Assembly (NCBI RefSeq): GCF_011682145.1
Contig: NZ_WHJH01000003.1
Span: 62,001-126,000 of the forward strand
Direction: 5' to 3'
Source: Massilia mucilaginosa
GTDB taxonomy: Bacteria > Pseudomonadota > Gammaproteobacteria > Burkholderiales > Burkholderiaceae_D
Length of the DNA stretch: 64,000 nt
Position 1 is the stretch's first letter. Every line of letters begins with the position of its first letter. The notes under the pieces were generated by a model. It ran no database searches, was not told where the DNA came from, and saw only the letters and a program-made list of their open reading frames with translations. Both the position numbers and the translations under genes were made by a program. Positions 35,115 through 43,493 of the stretch are shown one piece after another.

Positions 35115-36638
35115 TTATTTGCGGTTGGCGGGGGCGGGTTTGCCCTCTGCCTTGCCTTCGGTCTTGCCCATGAAAATCAGGTCGGCGCGGTTGGCCGGCA
35201 CGTGGTTGTCGGTCGGCGCCGGCAGTGCGCCGGCCGGCTTGACCAGGCGCGGCGTGATGATGAAAATGAGCTCGGTCTGGTCCTTCTGGAACTCGGTCGA
35301 GCGAAACAGCGCGCCCAGCACCGGAATGTCGCCCAGCCCGGGAAAACGCGACAGGGTTTCGGTCACGTTGTTGCGGATCAGGCCAGCGATGGCGAAGCTC
35401 TGGCCATCGTTCAACTGCACGGTGGTATCGACCCGGCGCGTGGTGATCGACGGCAGCACCGAGGTCACGCCGCCGTTGGTGGTGAAGGGCGAACCGCTCT
35501 GCGCCAGCTCCGACACTTCCGAGACCAGTTTGAGGTTGATGCGCGAGCCGCCCAGCACCGTCGGCGAAAATTTCAGGCCGACCCCGAATTCCTTTTCTTC
35601 CAGGGTGACGTTGGCGCCGCCGGCCTCGCGCGCCTGGGCCACCGGGATGAAGATCTTGCCGCCCGACAGAAAACTGGCCGACTGGCCGCTGATGGCCATG
35701 ATGTTCGGCTCGGCCAGCACCCGCACCAGGCCATCCTTTTTCTGCGCATCGACGCCGAACAGGGTGGCGCCGCGCGCGCCCGCCGCCAGCCTGGCGCCGG
35801 CGGCCGTGTTGCCGCCGCGGACGGCGGCGTCGGCGACGATGCCGAGCGCGGCGCCTGAGCCAACTGAGCCGCCGTGGCTGAAGCTGCCGGCCAGCGCCGG
35901 CGCGCCGCCCAGGATGCCCGAGATGACCCGTGAACTCAGGCCGTCGGCCGAGGCCACCATGCGGGCGAAGTCGACCCCGAACTTGTCGAGCAGGGTCTTG
36001 CTCACTTCGGCGATTTTCACTTCCAGCATGACTTGCTGGGGCGAGGTCACGCGCAGCAGGTTCAGCACGCGCTTGCCGCCGCCGTAGGCGCCGGCCACGC
36101 GCAGCGCTTCGTCGAGCTGGCCGGCGTCGCGCACGCTGCCGGTCAGTACGATGGCGTTTTCGGCGCTCTTGACGACGATGCCGCTTTCCTCGGGCATCAG
36201 CTCGGCCAGCTTGGCTTGCAGGGTGGCCGGATCGATCGCCACCACGATGTCGCGCAGGGTGCACACGCCGCTCGTATCCTGCAGGATCAGGCTGGTGGCG
36301 CCGGCTTTTTTACCGAGCAGGAACAGGTCGATCGGGCTGAGCAGAAGTACCTCGATGTCGGCCACGCTGTCCGCGTCCGCCGTGTCGCCGCCCGCCGCCG
36401 GAGCGGCCTGGGCAGGCTGCTTGCTGTCGCGCTGGCCGCTGGCCACGATGCGGACCGCCGGCGCCGCCAGGGGAATCACCGACGATTTGCCGAGCATCAC
36501 CTGGACCGCTGGTGCCACCACCACCGACTTGCAATGTTTGCTGCCGCTGGCGCCGGCCGCCGCCGTCGCGCCGTGGGGGGCGGCAACCATGCCGGCTGTC
36601 GCGACGCACAGGGCCGCCATGCGAATGTGCTTGTTCAT
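35115..36638 (-). CDS. cpaC: Tad pilus outer-membrane secretin CpaC/RcpA
   Basis: A 507-residue secretin. It has a signal peptide (about 1-27), the pilus N-terminal domain with KSVVVAPAVQVMLGKSSVIPL, split by a Gln/Ala/Asp-rich insert (about 68-93), a BON-like segment (VVKSAENAIVLTGSVRDAGQLDEAL) and the secretin domain ending FPGLGDIPVLGALFRS and LIFIITPRLV. It forms the outer-membrane pore for the Flp pilus. The insert in the N-terminal domain is unusual. Confidence 0.93.
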   Translation of the reverse strand: MNKHIRMAALCVATAGMVAAPHGATAAAGASGSKHCKSVVVAPAVQVMLGKSSVIPLAAPAVRIVASGQRDSKQPAQAAPAAGGDTADADSVADIEVLLLSPIDLFLLGKKAGATSLILQDTSGVCTLRDIVVAIDPATLQAKLAELMPEESGIVVKSAENAIVLTGSVRDAGQLDEALRVAGAYGGGKRVLNLLRVTSPQQVMLEVKIAEVSKTLLDKFGVDFARMVASADGLSSRVISGILGGAPALAGSFSHGGSVGSGAALGIVADAAVRGGNTAAGARLAAGARGATLFGVDAQKKDGLVRVLAEPNIMAISGQSASFLSGGKIFIPVAQAREAGGANVTLEEKEFGVGLKFSPTVLGGSRINLKLVSEVSELAQSGSPFTTNGGVTSVLPSITTRRVDTTVQLNDGQSFAIAGLIRNNVTETLSRFPGLGDIPVLGALFRSTEFQKDQTELIFIITPRLVKPAGALPAPTDNHVPANRADLIFMGKTEGKAEGKPAPANRK

Positions 36639-36659
36639 GAGTCAGGTCTCCGTGGCTGT

Positions 36660-37502
36660 TCAAAAGCAGTTCACTGCCAGCACGCCGTGCTGGATCACTT
36701 CCACGCAATGGGCGCGCCGGGCTGGCTGGGCGGCGACCTGCGCGGTGCGCGGCTGGCGCACTGCCGGGGCTGGGGCCGGCAGGGGCGCGGCCGCCTTCTT
36801 GGCGCCGAACAGCTCGTCCTTGGTGATGCCGGCGGTGGCCACCGTCTTCTGGTCGACCTGGTTGCGCAGCACCAGCGACAGGGTGCCGACGCTGCGCGCC
36901 AGGTCCAGCTTCTCGGCGTCGTCCAGGGTCAGTTCCAGGGTGACCGCGCTGACCACCTTCGGCTTGGTGTCGTCGCGCCCGGCTTCCTGGGCGACCGCCA
37001 GCACCAGCACCCGCTCCAGCACCGTCTTGCTGATCTGCTTGCCTTCTTCGGTGCCGGATTTTTCCTGCTGCGCATTGACCATCACGTCGACGTAGTTGCC
37101 GGGCAAGGCAAAGCCGGCCACGCCCACCACATCGTTGACGCGCACCGTCATGGCCCGCTTGCCCTCGGCGATGACAGCCGACAAGCCGCCCTTGGTGCCC
37201 AGCGGCGCCAGCTTGCCGTCGAGCAGCGGTTCGCCGCGCAAGATGCTGACCCGGGCGATGCGGTCCTGCAATTCGGCGGCGCTGTTGAAGGCGCCGGGCG
37301 GAGTGGCGCCGGCCGGCCAGTCGATGTGGGACAGCATTTCGGCGTTGATCTTGCTGCCCGGTTCGATGTCGACTGCCGCCACCACGACTTTGTTGACGGT
37401 GACGCCGCCCTGGCGCGATACCCAGCCGGCGGCATACACGGCCGCGACCAGCCCGATGACGAGGGCGAATGCGATCAGCCCGAGTGCCTTGAGGTTTTTC
37501 AT
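36660..37502 (-). CDS. cpaB: Flp pilus assembly protein CpaB/RcpC
   Basis: A 280-residue protein: one N-terminal membrane helix (LGLIAFALVIGLVAAVYAAG), SAF domain (about 38-105, with VVVAAVDIEPGSKI), and the RcpC/CpaB domain with VPG-like ALPGNYVDVMV. The C-terminal region is Pro/Ala-rich and ends HCVEVIQHGVLAVNCF with two Cys. I chose MKNLKALG (37502); the open frame upstream is cpaA in another frame. It works with the secretin in the periplasm. Confidence 0.9.
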   Translation of the reverse strand: MKNLKALGLIAFALVIGLVAAVYAAGWVSRQGGVTVNKVVVAAVDIEPGSKINAEMLSHIDWPAGATPPGAFNSAAELQDRIARVSILRGEPLLDGKLAPLGTKGGLSAVIAEGKRAMTVRVNDVVGVAGFALPGNYVDVMVNAQQEKSGTEEGKQISKTVLERVLVLAVAQEAGRDDTKPKVVSAVTLELTLDDAEKLDLARSVGTLSLVLRNQVDQKTVATAGITKDELFGAKKAAAPLPAPAPAVRQPRTAQVAAQPARRAHCVEVIQHGVLAVNCF

Positions 37503-37546
37503 GGTGATGTCTTTCGCGGTATTGTTGGCTGAGGGTTGGCCGGGAG

Positions 37547-38131
37547 TCAGACCAGATTGAACTGCGCGGCGAGCAGGTAGCAGGCGGTGCCGATGGCGAT
37601 GCTGATGCCGTAGGCGAGCTTGCCGACCGAGGGCATGGCGCCTGGCGCCAGTTGCGGCTTGCCGCTGGCAATGGCGGACCAGAACATGCCGCGCATGGCG
37701 TCGCCGGCGTTGGCCAGCATCCGTCCCATGACCCGTTTGCGCAGGCCGAAGACGAGAGCGGCGACACCGGCCGTGAGCACGCAAAACAGCAGTGCCTGCA
37801 AGGTGGCGTGAAAGCCGAGGAAAGCGCCCACCATCGCCATCAGCTTGACGTCGCCGGCGCCCATCACGCCCATCCCGTACATCGGCAGCATGGCGCAAAA
37901 GCCGAGCAACATGCCGGCCGGCGCCCAGGCCCAGCCGGCGTTCCACACGGGCGGCACGATGCTGTTGTAGACCAGCGCGAAGACGATGCCGCCGGCCGTG
38001 ATCAGGTTGGGAATGCGGAAGGTGCGGTAGTCGGCCACCGCCGCCGCCAGCAGCAGGGCCAGCAGCACCCCGGTACGCGGGTCGGTGACCAGCATGCCGA
38101 GCAGTTCGAAGAAGTAGGCTGTTTCGTTCAT
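37547..38131 (-). CDS. cpaA: Flp prepilin peptidase CpaA/TadV
   Basis: A 194-residue A24 aspartic membrane peptidase that cleaves Flp prepilins and TadE/F leaders. The two catalytic Asp motifs are visible as ADYRTFRIPN (about residue 33) and GAGDVKLM (about 92-99). Five or six membrane helices are predicted. Start MNETAYFFELLG at 38131; the longer frame upstream is Arg-rich and lies in the intergenic region. First gene of the Tad operon, with the 270-base divergent gap to the beta-lactamase gene as its promoter region. Confidence 0.92.
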   Translation of the reverse strand: MNETAYFFELLGMLVTDPRTGVLLALLLAAAVADYRTFRIPNLITAGGIVFALVYNSIVPPVWNAGWAWAPAGMLLGFCAMLPMYGMGVMGAGDVKLMAMVGAFLGFHATLQALLFCVLTAGVAALVFGLRKRVMGRMLANAGDAMRGMFWSAIASGKPQLAPGAMPSVGKLAYGISIAIGTACYLLAAQFNLV

Positions 38132-38401
38132 GGTGATGGGGCGCTCATGTTGGTGGGACAGTTGTCGGGGATCCGCAAGGCCGGGTGGCGTTTGCGTGAT
38201 CGATGAGACGAGTATATTTAGACGGGCCCGGCTGCAAATCGGCCGGATGTCCTGTTCGGCATGGGAGGGAACGCCTGATTTGCGCCGGGCGCGGGTAGTA
38301 CGAATGTCATGCGCCGTGGCGGCCACCGCGTGCTGTTTAAGGTGTAACATTGCAAAATTGGCAGCGGGGCGTCGGCGTCCATTCTTGATTGGAGGTAAGT
38401 A

Positions 38402-39295
38402 ATGGCAATATCAGGCAAGCTGGCACTCGCCCTGGCGATCGTGGCGGCGGGAATGACACCGGCGCTGGCCGATGAGGACGTCAAGTGCGGCATGTGCGAA
38501 GAATGGAACCAGCCGCAGCAGCCGTTCCAGATCATCGGCAACACCTATTACGTCGGGCCGCGCGGCTTGTCGGCGGTGCTGATCACCAGCGACCAGGGCC
38601 ATATCCTGCTCGACGGCGCGCTGCCGCAGTCGGCCGCGCTGATTATCGGCAACATCAAGACACTCGGATTTCGCATCGAAGATGTGAAGCTGATTGTCAA
38701 TTCCCATGCGCACGACGACCATGCGGGCGGCATTGCCAGATTGCAGCGCGCCAGCGGCGCCACCGTGGCCGCCAGCGCAGCGGGAGCGCAGGCGCTGCGC
38801 GCCGGCCTGGTCGGGCCGGACGATCCCCAGTACAAGGCCAACGGCCCGGACCGCTTTCCCAAGGTGGCGCAGGTGACCGAGGTGGCCGACGGCGCCATCC
38901 TGCGGGTCGGCCCGCTGGCCATCCAGGCCCACATGACGCCCGGCCACACCCCCGGCGGCACCACGTGGACGTGGCAATCGTGCGAGCCGAAGCGCTGCCT
39001 CGACGTGGTCTATGCCGACAGCCTCAATCCCATTTCGCAGGATGGTTTCCGCTTCTCGGGCAGCGCCACGATGCCGGAACGGGTGCGCGCGTTCCGGGCC
39101 AGCATCGACAAGGTCGCGGCCCTCAAGTGCGACGTGCTCATTTCGGTGCATCCGGTTTTCTCGAGCCTGATGGAAAAGCACGCCTTGCGCAGTGCCGCCG
39201 AGAATACGTTCATCGACCCGGGCGCGTGCCGCGCGTACGCCGCCAATGCCGGCCAACGGCTCAACCGGCGCCTGGCCAGCGAAGCGTCGCATTGA
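38402..39295 (+). CDS. Subclass B3 metallo-beta-lactamase
   Basis: A 297-residue exported zinc hydrolase with signal peptide to about residue 23 (ALADE). All six zinc ligands of subclass B3 can be assigned: His102, His104, Asp106 and His107 in SHAHDDHAGG, His182 in TPGHTPGG, and His250 in SVHPVF. WNQPQQPFQIIGNTYYVG and GLSAVLITSDQGHILLDGALPQSA are the B3 N-terminal signatures seen in THIN-B, LMB and L1-type enzymes. It opens the beta-lactam ring, including carbapenems in known members. GAGGTAAG precedes ATG. No regulator is adjacent, so it is probably intrinsic. Confidence 0.9.
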   Translation: MAISGKLALALAIVAAGMTPALADEDVKCGMCEEWNQPQQPFQIIGNTYYVGPRGLSAVLITSDQGHILLDGALPQSAALIIGNIKTLGFRIEDVKLIVNSHAHDDHAGGIARLQRASGATVAASAAGAQALRAGLVGPDDPQYKANGPDRFPKVAQVTEVADGAILRVGPLAIQAHMTPGHTPGGTTWTWQSCEPKRCLDVVYADSLNPISQDGFRFSGSATMPERVRAFRASIDKVAALKCDVLISVHPVFSSLMEKHALRSAAENTFIDPGACRAYAANAGQRLNRRLASEASH

Positions 39296-39305
39296 CACGC
39301 CCTTC

Positions 39306-39593
39306 ATGATCGCGCGGGTCGCCATGGTTGGCTTGCATCTGCTGCTGGTGGTGGGCGTGACGTTTGCCTGCGCAGGCAGCGCAGGCGGGGCGTCGTGGCA
39401 GCGCGCGCTGCTGATCCTTCCCGCGCTGGTCAGCCTGGCGCCGCTGCCGTTGGCAATGCTGGCGGACGTGAAGGGCAATGCGAAAATGGCGAGGACACTG
39501 CTGCTCAGTGTTGCGCTGTCGCTGCCTGTGAGCATCGTTCTGTCGCTTCTGTTGCTGCTGTCCAGGCGCCTCGACAATGCCGGATGGCATTGA
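39306..39593 (+). CDS. Small hydrophobic membrane protein
   Basis: A 95-residue protein with three hydrophobic stretches (GLHLLLVVGVTFACAG, LLILPALVSLAPLPLAML, LLLSVALSLPVSIVLSLLLLL). It starts 10 bases after the beta-lactamase stop and may be cotranscribed with it. No family is recognised. The frame extends upstream into the lactamase gene; ATG 39306 begins the hydrophobic part. Confidence 0.55.
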   Translation: MIARVAMVGLHLLLVVGVTFACAGSAGGASWQRALLILPALVSLAPLPLAMLADVKGNAKMARTLLLSVALSLPVSIVLSLLLLLSRRLDNAGWH

Positions 39594-39700
39594 GCCAGCG
39601 TGAGCTTGTCGTCCGCTCCGCTTTTCCCCTTTTCTTCCGCTGCGCCAGTCGCGGCTGTTTTATCGCTGGTACTGCCGCACAGAAGGCATGGACACATTAC

Positions 39701-39714
39701 TATACAAGCGTATA
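39701..39714. promoter_or_regulatory. Candidate TetR operator (palindrome)
   Basis: TATAC-AAGC-GTATA is a perfect 5+5 inverted repeat ending 9 bases before the tetR ATG at 39724. Autorepression through such a site is typical of TetR regulators; assignment to this gene is inference from position. Confidence 0.4.
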
Positions 39715-39723
39715 ATAATTCGC

Positions 39724-40371
39724 ATGAACCGCCCATCCCAAAAAATCGATGCCCAGCTGATCGCCTCCGGCATGGTCTTGCTGCCGCAGACCGGCTGCGC
39801 CGGCCTGTCGGTGCGCAAACTGGTCGACCACGCCGGCGTGAACCTCGGCATGTTTCATTACCACTTCAAGAACAAGGATAATTTCCTGCGCGTGCTGTTG
39901 CAGCACATGTACGAGGAAATGTTCGCCGCCCTCACGCTGCGCGCGAAGGCGTCCCAGGGCGGCGCCCGCAGCCTCGATGGCGCCCTGCGCGTGCTGGCCG
40001 GCTTCGCCAGCCGCCACCGCCACCTGCTCTTGATGCTGTTGTCCGAAGCGATGCGCGGCGAAGCGCTGCCGGTGGCCTTCCTGCGCGAGAACCTGCCGCG
40101 CCACATCGCGGTGCTGGCGCAACTGCTGCGCCAGGGCCAGGCCGAGGGCGACATCATCGACGCCCCGGCCGTGCAGTTGCTGCCTTTCGTGCTCGGCGCG
40201 ATCGCCGGTCCCCTGTTCGCCGGCGGCGCGCTCGAACGCCTGCCCGCCGCCCCGCCCGAACTGGCGGCGCTGGCGCGGCAGGCGCTGTTGTCCGATCAAG
40301 CCATCGGCCTGCGCATCGACCTGGCCATGCGCGCCATCCTCAGCGCGACGAAGGAGCCTGCTCCACCATGA
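39724..40371 (+). CDS. TetR-family transcriptional regulator
   Basis: A 215-residue repressor. The N-terminal HTH is GCAGLSVRKLVDHAGVNLGMFHYHFKNKDNFL (about 22-55); the C-terminal domain is helical for ligand binding. I chose ATG 39724 (MNRPSQKID) over one 12 codons upstream because it leaves a palindrome free as operator. Its stop overlaps the hlyD-type start by 4 bases. It should control the efflux operon that follows. Confidence 0.88.
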   Translation: MNRPSQKIDAQLIASGMVLLPQTGCAGLSVRKLVDHAGVNLGMFHYHFKNKDNFLRVLLQHMYEEMFAALTLRAKASQGGARSLDGALRVLAGFASRHRHLLLMLLSEAMRGEALPVAFLRENLPRHIAVLAQLLRQGQAEGDIIDAPAVQLLPFVLGAIAGPLFAGGALERLPAAPPELAALARQALLSDQAIGLRIDLAMRAILSATKEPAPP

Positions 40372-41339
40372 AACCGCCACTGTCCCTGCGCGCGCGCGTC
40401 TGCGCCACCATCGTGCCGCTTGCCCTGTGCGCGGCCTGCGGCCCTGCGCCCGACGACGCCTTTCCCGGCTACGCCGAAGGCGAGTACGTGCGCCTGTCGG
40501 CACCCCTGGCCGGCACCCTGACCGCGGTGCACCTGCGCCGCGGCGACCGGGTCAAGGCCGGCGCCCCGGCCTACGTGCTGGAACAGGCCAGCGAAACGGC
40601 GGCGCGCCAGGAAGCGCAAAGCCGGGTCGGACGCGCCGAAGCGCTGCTGGCCGACTTGCGCAAGGGTGCGCGCAGCGATGACCTGGCGGCGCTGGCGGCG
40701 GCGCTGCGCGAAGCCGAAGCGGCGCTGGCGCTGTCGCAGGCGAACCTGGAGCGCGAGCGCAAGCTGGTGGCCGACAAATTCATCGCGCGCGCCCGGCTCG
40801 ACCAGTCGGCGGCGGCGCTGGCGGCCGACCGCGCCCGCGTGGAACAGGCACGCGCGCGCCTGCGCAGCGCCGGCACCAGCGCCCGCAGCGACCAGGTGGC
40901 GGCCGCCGAAAAAGAAGTCGAGGCGGCGCGCGCGCAACTGGCGCAGGCCCAGTGGAAGGTCGACCAGAAAGCCCAGGCCACGCCGGTGGGCGGCATGGTC
41001 AGCGATGTGGCCTACCGCAGCGGCGAATGGGTGCCGGCCGGCGCGCCCATCGTCACCGTGCTGCCGCCGGCGAACATCAAGGCGCGCTTCTTCATTCCCG
41101 AAACAGAACTGGGCAAGATCCGCGTGGGGCAGGGCGCCGTCATCGCCTGCGATGGCTGCGCCGGGCCGCTCAAGGGCCGCATCACCTTCATCGCGCCCGA
41201 GGCCGAATACACCTCGCCCCTCATCTACAGCAAGGAAAACCGCGCCGCGCTGGTGTTCATGGTGGAAGCCTCGCTTGATGCGGGACAGGCCGAACTCCAT
41301 CCCGGCCAGCCGCTGACGGTGCGCACGGAGCGCCAGTGA
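40368..41339 (+). CDS. HlyD-family periplasmic adaptor (lipoprotein)
   Basis: A 323-residue membrane-fusion protein with a lipobox-like LCAAC (Cys 24). Biotinyl-lipoyl half-motifs flank a long alpha-hairpin coiled coil (about 75-195, Ala/Arg-rich), and a beta-barrel with VAYRSGEWVPAGAPIVTVLPP and LHPGQPLTVRTERQ follows. It resembles YbhG/YhiI adaptors of ABC-2 exporters. Four-base overlaps join it to tetR and to the ATPase gene. Confidence 0.88.
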   Translation: MKPPLSLRARVCATIVPLALCAACGPAPDDAFPGYAEGEYVRLSAPLAGTLTAVHLRRGDRVKAGAPAYVLEQASETAARQEAQSRVGRAEALLADLRKGARSDDLAALAAALREAEAALALSQANLERERKLVADKFIARARLDQSAAALAADRARVEQARARLRSAGTSARSDQVAAAEKEVEAARAQLAQAQWKVDQKAQATPVGGMVSDVAYRSGEWVPAGAPIVTVLPPANIKARFFIPETELGKIRVGQGAVIACDGCAGPLKGRITFIAPEAEYTSPLIYSKENRAALVFMVEASLDAGQAELHPGQPLTVRTERQ

Positions 41340-42274
41340 GCTCGCCCGCCATCGTCATCGACGTGCAGGGCCTGACCAAGTCCTACGGCGGGCGCATGGT
41401 GGTCGACCATGTCGATATCCGCGTCGAGCGCGGCCGCATCTACGGCTTCCTGGGTCCGAACGGCAGCGGCAAGACCACCACCATCCGCATGCTGTGCGGC
41501 CTGCTCACGCCCGACGAGGGGCAGGGCCGCTGCCTCGGCTACGACATCCGCACCGAAGCGCGCCAGATCAAGAAGCAGGTCGGCTACATGACCCAGAAAT
41601 TCGGCCTGTACGACGACTTGAGCATCGAAGAAAACCTCGACTTCGTGGCCCGCGTGTACCAGGTCGCCAGGCGGCGCGAGCGCATCGCCGATACGCTCGA
41701 ACGGCTTGGCCTGGCCAGCCGCCGCGCGCAGCTGGCCGGCTCGCTCTCGGGCGGCTGGAAGCAGCGGCTGGCGCTGGCGGCCTGCCTGATCCACGACCCG
41801 CAACTGCTGCTGCTGGACGAACCGACGGCCGGGGTCGACCCGTCCGCGCGGCGCGCATTCTGGGACCAGATCCACGACCTGGCCGCCGCCGGCATGACGG
41901 TGCTGGTCTCGACCCACTACATGGATGAAGCGGAGCGCTGCCACCAGCTGGCCTACATCGCCTACGGCAAGCTGCTCGCGCGCGGCAGCGTGGCCGAGGT
42001 GATCGCCGCGGCCGGCCTGCGCACCTGGTCGCTCACCGGCCCGGACTTGAACAGCGCCGCCCACAGCCTGCGCGGCGCGCCCGGCATCCGCACGGTGGCG
42101 CCGTTCGGCATGACCTTGCATGTGAGCGCCAACTCGGCCGAGGCGCTGGCACAGGCGCTGGCGCCGCCGGCACTGGCGCGGCTGGCCGCCACGCCGATCG
42201 ACACCAGCCTGGAAGACGTCTTCATCGCGCTGATGCAGGACGCGCAGGATAACTTCGGCGGAGCGGCGCCATGA
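41336..42274 (+). CDS. ABC-2 transporter ATP-binding protein
   Basis: A 312-residue ABC ATPase. Walker A GPNGSGKT (40-47), Q-loop MTQKFGLYDDLS, signature LSGGWKQRLALA and Walker B LLLLDEPTAGVDP are intact, followed by a DrrA-like C-terminal region. GTG start in the hlyD stop (GTGA). One ATPase domain only, unlike the double-domain YbhF type. It drives export of an unknown substrate, probably a drug or lipid. Confidence 0.92.
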   Translation: MSSPAIVIDVQGLTKSYGGRMVVDHVDIRVERGRIYGFLGPNGSGKTTTIRMLCGLLTPDEGQGRCLGYDIRTEARQIKKQVGYMTQKFGLYDDLSIEENLDFVARVYQVARRRERIADTLERLGLASRRAQLAGSLSGGWKQRLALAACLIHDPQLLLLDEPTAGVDPSARRAFWDQIHDLAAAGMTVLVSTHYMDEAERCHQLAYIAYGKLLARGSVAEVIAAAGLRTWSLTGPDLNSAAHSLRGAPGIRTVAPFGMTLHVSANSAEALAQALAPPALARLAATPIDTSLEDVFIALMQDAQDNFGGAAP

Positions 42275-43395
42275 ACTGGCGGCGCATGCTGGCGGTGCTG
42301 CTCAAGGAACTGCGCCAGGTGGGGCGCGACCGGCTCACCTTCGGCATGATGGTCGGCATTCCGATCATGCAGCTGATCCTGTTCGGCTTTGCCATCAACA
42401 GCGACGTGCGCCACCTGCCGCTGGCCGTGGCCGACCTGGACCGCAGCGTGTTCTCGCGGCGCCTGGTGGCGGCGCTGGAGACGTCGCAATACTTCCGCAC
42501 GGTGCGCCATGTGCGCGGCGCGGACGAGGGCGACGCGCTGCTGGCGCGCGGCGAGGTGCAGTTCGTGCTGGTGGTGCCGGGCGACTTTTCGCGCAAGCTG
42601 GTGCGCGGCGAGCGTCCGGCGATCCTGCTCGCCGCCGATGCCACCGATCCGGCCGCCACCGGCAACGCGCTGGGGTCGGTCAATGCGATCGCGGCGCGCG
42701 CCATCGGCTCGGAGCTGCGCGGACCGCTGGCGCGCCTGCGGCCGATTGAGGCGCCGTACGAGATCCGCAGCCAGCGCCGCTACAATCCGGAAGGGCTGAC
42801 CCGCTACAACATCGTGCCCGGGCTGATGGGCGTGATCCTGACCATGACGATGGTGATGATGACGGCGCTGGCCATGACGCGCGAGCGCGAACGCGGCACC
42901 ATGGAAAACCTGCTGGCCACGCCGGTGTCGCCGCTCGAAGTCATGATCGGCAAAATCGTGCCGTACATCCTGATCGGTTACATCCAGGTGGGCGTGATTT
43001 TGCTGGCCTCCTGGCTGGTCTTCGATGTGCCGATGGTGGGCAGCCTGGCGCTGTTATCAAGCGCACTGGTGCTCTTCATCGCCGCCAACCTGGCGATCGG
43101 CTTCACGTTTTCGACCATCGCGCGCAACCAGATGCAGGCGATGCAGCTGACCTTCTTTTTCTTCCTGCCGTCGATGCTGCTGACCGGGTTCATGTTTCCG
43201 TTCCGGGGCATGCCGGGATGGGCGCAGGCGATCGGCGAAGTGCTGCCGCTGACGCACTTCTTGCGCATCACACGCGGGATCATGTTGAAGGGGAACGGGC
43301 TGGCGGAGGTGCTGCCGCATGCATGGCCGATCGCGCTGGCGATGGGCGTGGCGGGGACGGTGGCGATGCTGCGCTATCGTCAGACCCTGGACTAA
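42271..43395 (+). CDS. ABC-2 type permease
   Basis: A 374-residue permease with one N-terminal helix, a large periplasmic loop (about 45-175) and five C-terminal helices. ERERGTMENLLATPVSPLEVMIGKI and MFPFRGMPGWAQAIGEVLPLTHFLRITRG are ABC-2 (YhhJ/YbhS-like) signatures. It starts inside the ATPase stop (ATGA). Related operons often have a second permease next; here only a decayed fragment of such a gene is found, beyond the RTX gene. Confidence 0.9.
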   Translation: MNWRRMLAVLLKELRQVGRDRLTFGMMVGIPIMQLILFGFAINSDVRHLPLAVADLDRSVFSRRLVAALETSQYFRTVRHVRGADEGDALLARGEVQFVLVVPGDFSRKLVRGERPAILLAADATDPAATGNALGSVNAIAARAIGSELRGPLARLRPIEAPYEIRSQRRYNPEGLTRYNIVPGLMGVILTMTMVMMTALAMTRERERGTMENLLATPVSPLEVMIGKIVPYILIGYIQVGVILLASWLVFDVPMVGSLALLSSALVLFIAANLAIGFTFSTIARNQMQAMQLTFFFFLPSMLLTGFMFPFRGMPGWAQAIGEVLPLTHFLRITRGIMLKGNGLAEVLPHAWPIALAMGVAGTVAMLRYRQTLD

Positions 43396-43403
43396 CATTG
43401 AAC

Positions 43404-43442
43404 TCCGTCATTCCCGCCAATTGAACTGACAGAAATGACGGA
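43404..43442. terminator. Hairpin after the efflux operon (possible bidirectional terminator)
   Basis: TCCGTCATT (43404-43412) pairs perfectly with AATGACGGA (43434-43442), with a 21-base loop, in the gap between convergent genes. No long T run is seen on either strand, so termination strength is uncertain. Confidence 0.45.
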
Positions 43443-43493
43443 GCCGCGGCTTCGGGAGCCGGGCAGCGCTGGATGGCTCTGGCGATGCTGCGC

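Noticed and set aside
27547-38131. Tad locus as part of a mobile island
   Set aside because: Codon use matches the flanks, no integrase, tRNA junction or direct repeats seen.
43361-43493. 15-base direct repeat (43361 and 43479) as a target-site duplication of an insertion sequence
   Set aside because: No transposase or terminal inverted repeats; better explained as leftover permease end, so not called a mobile element.
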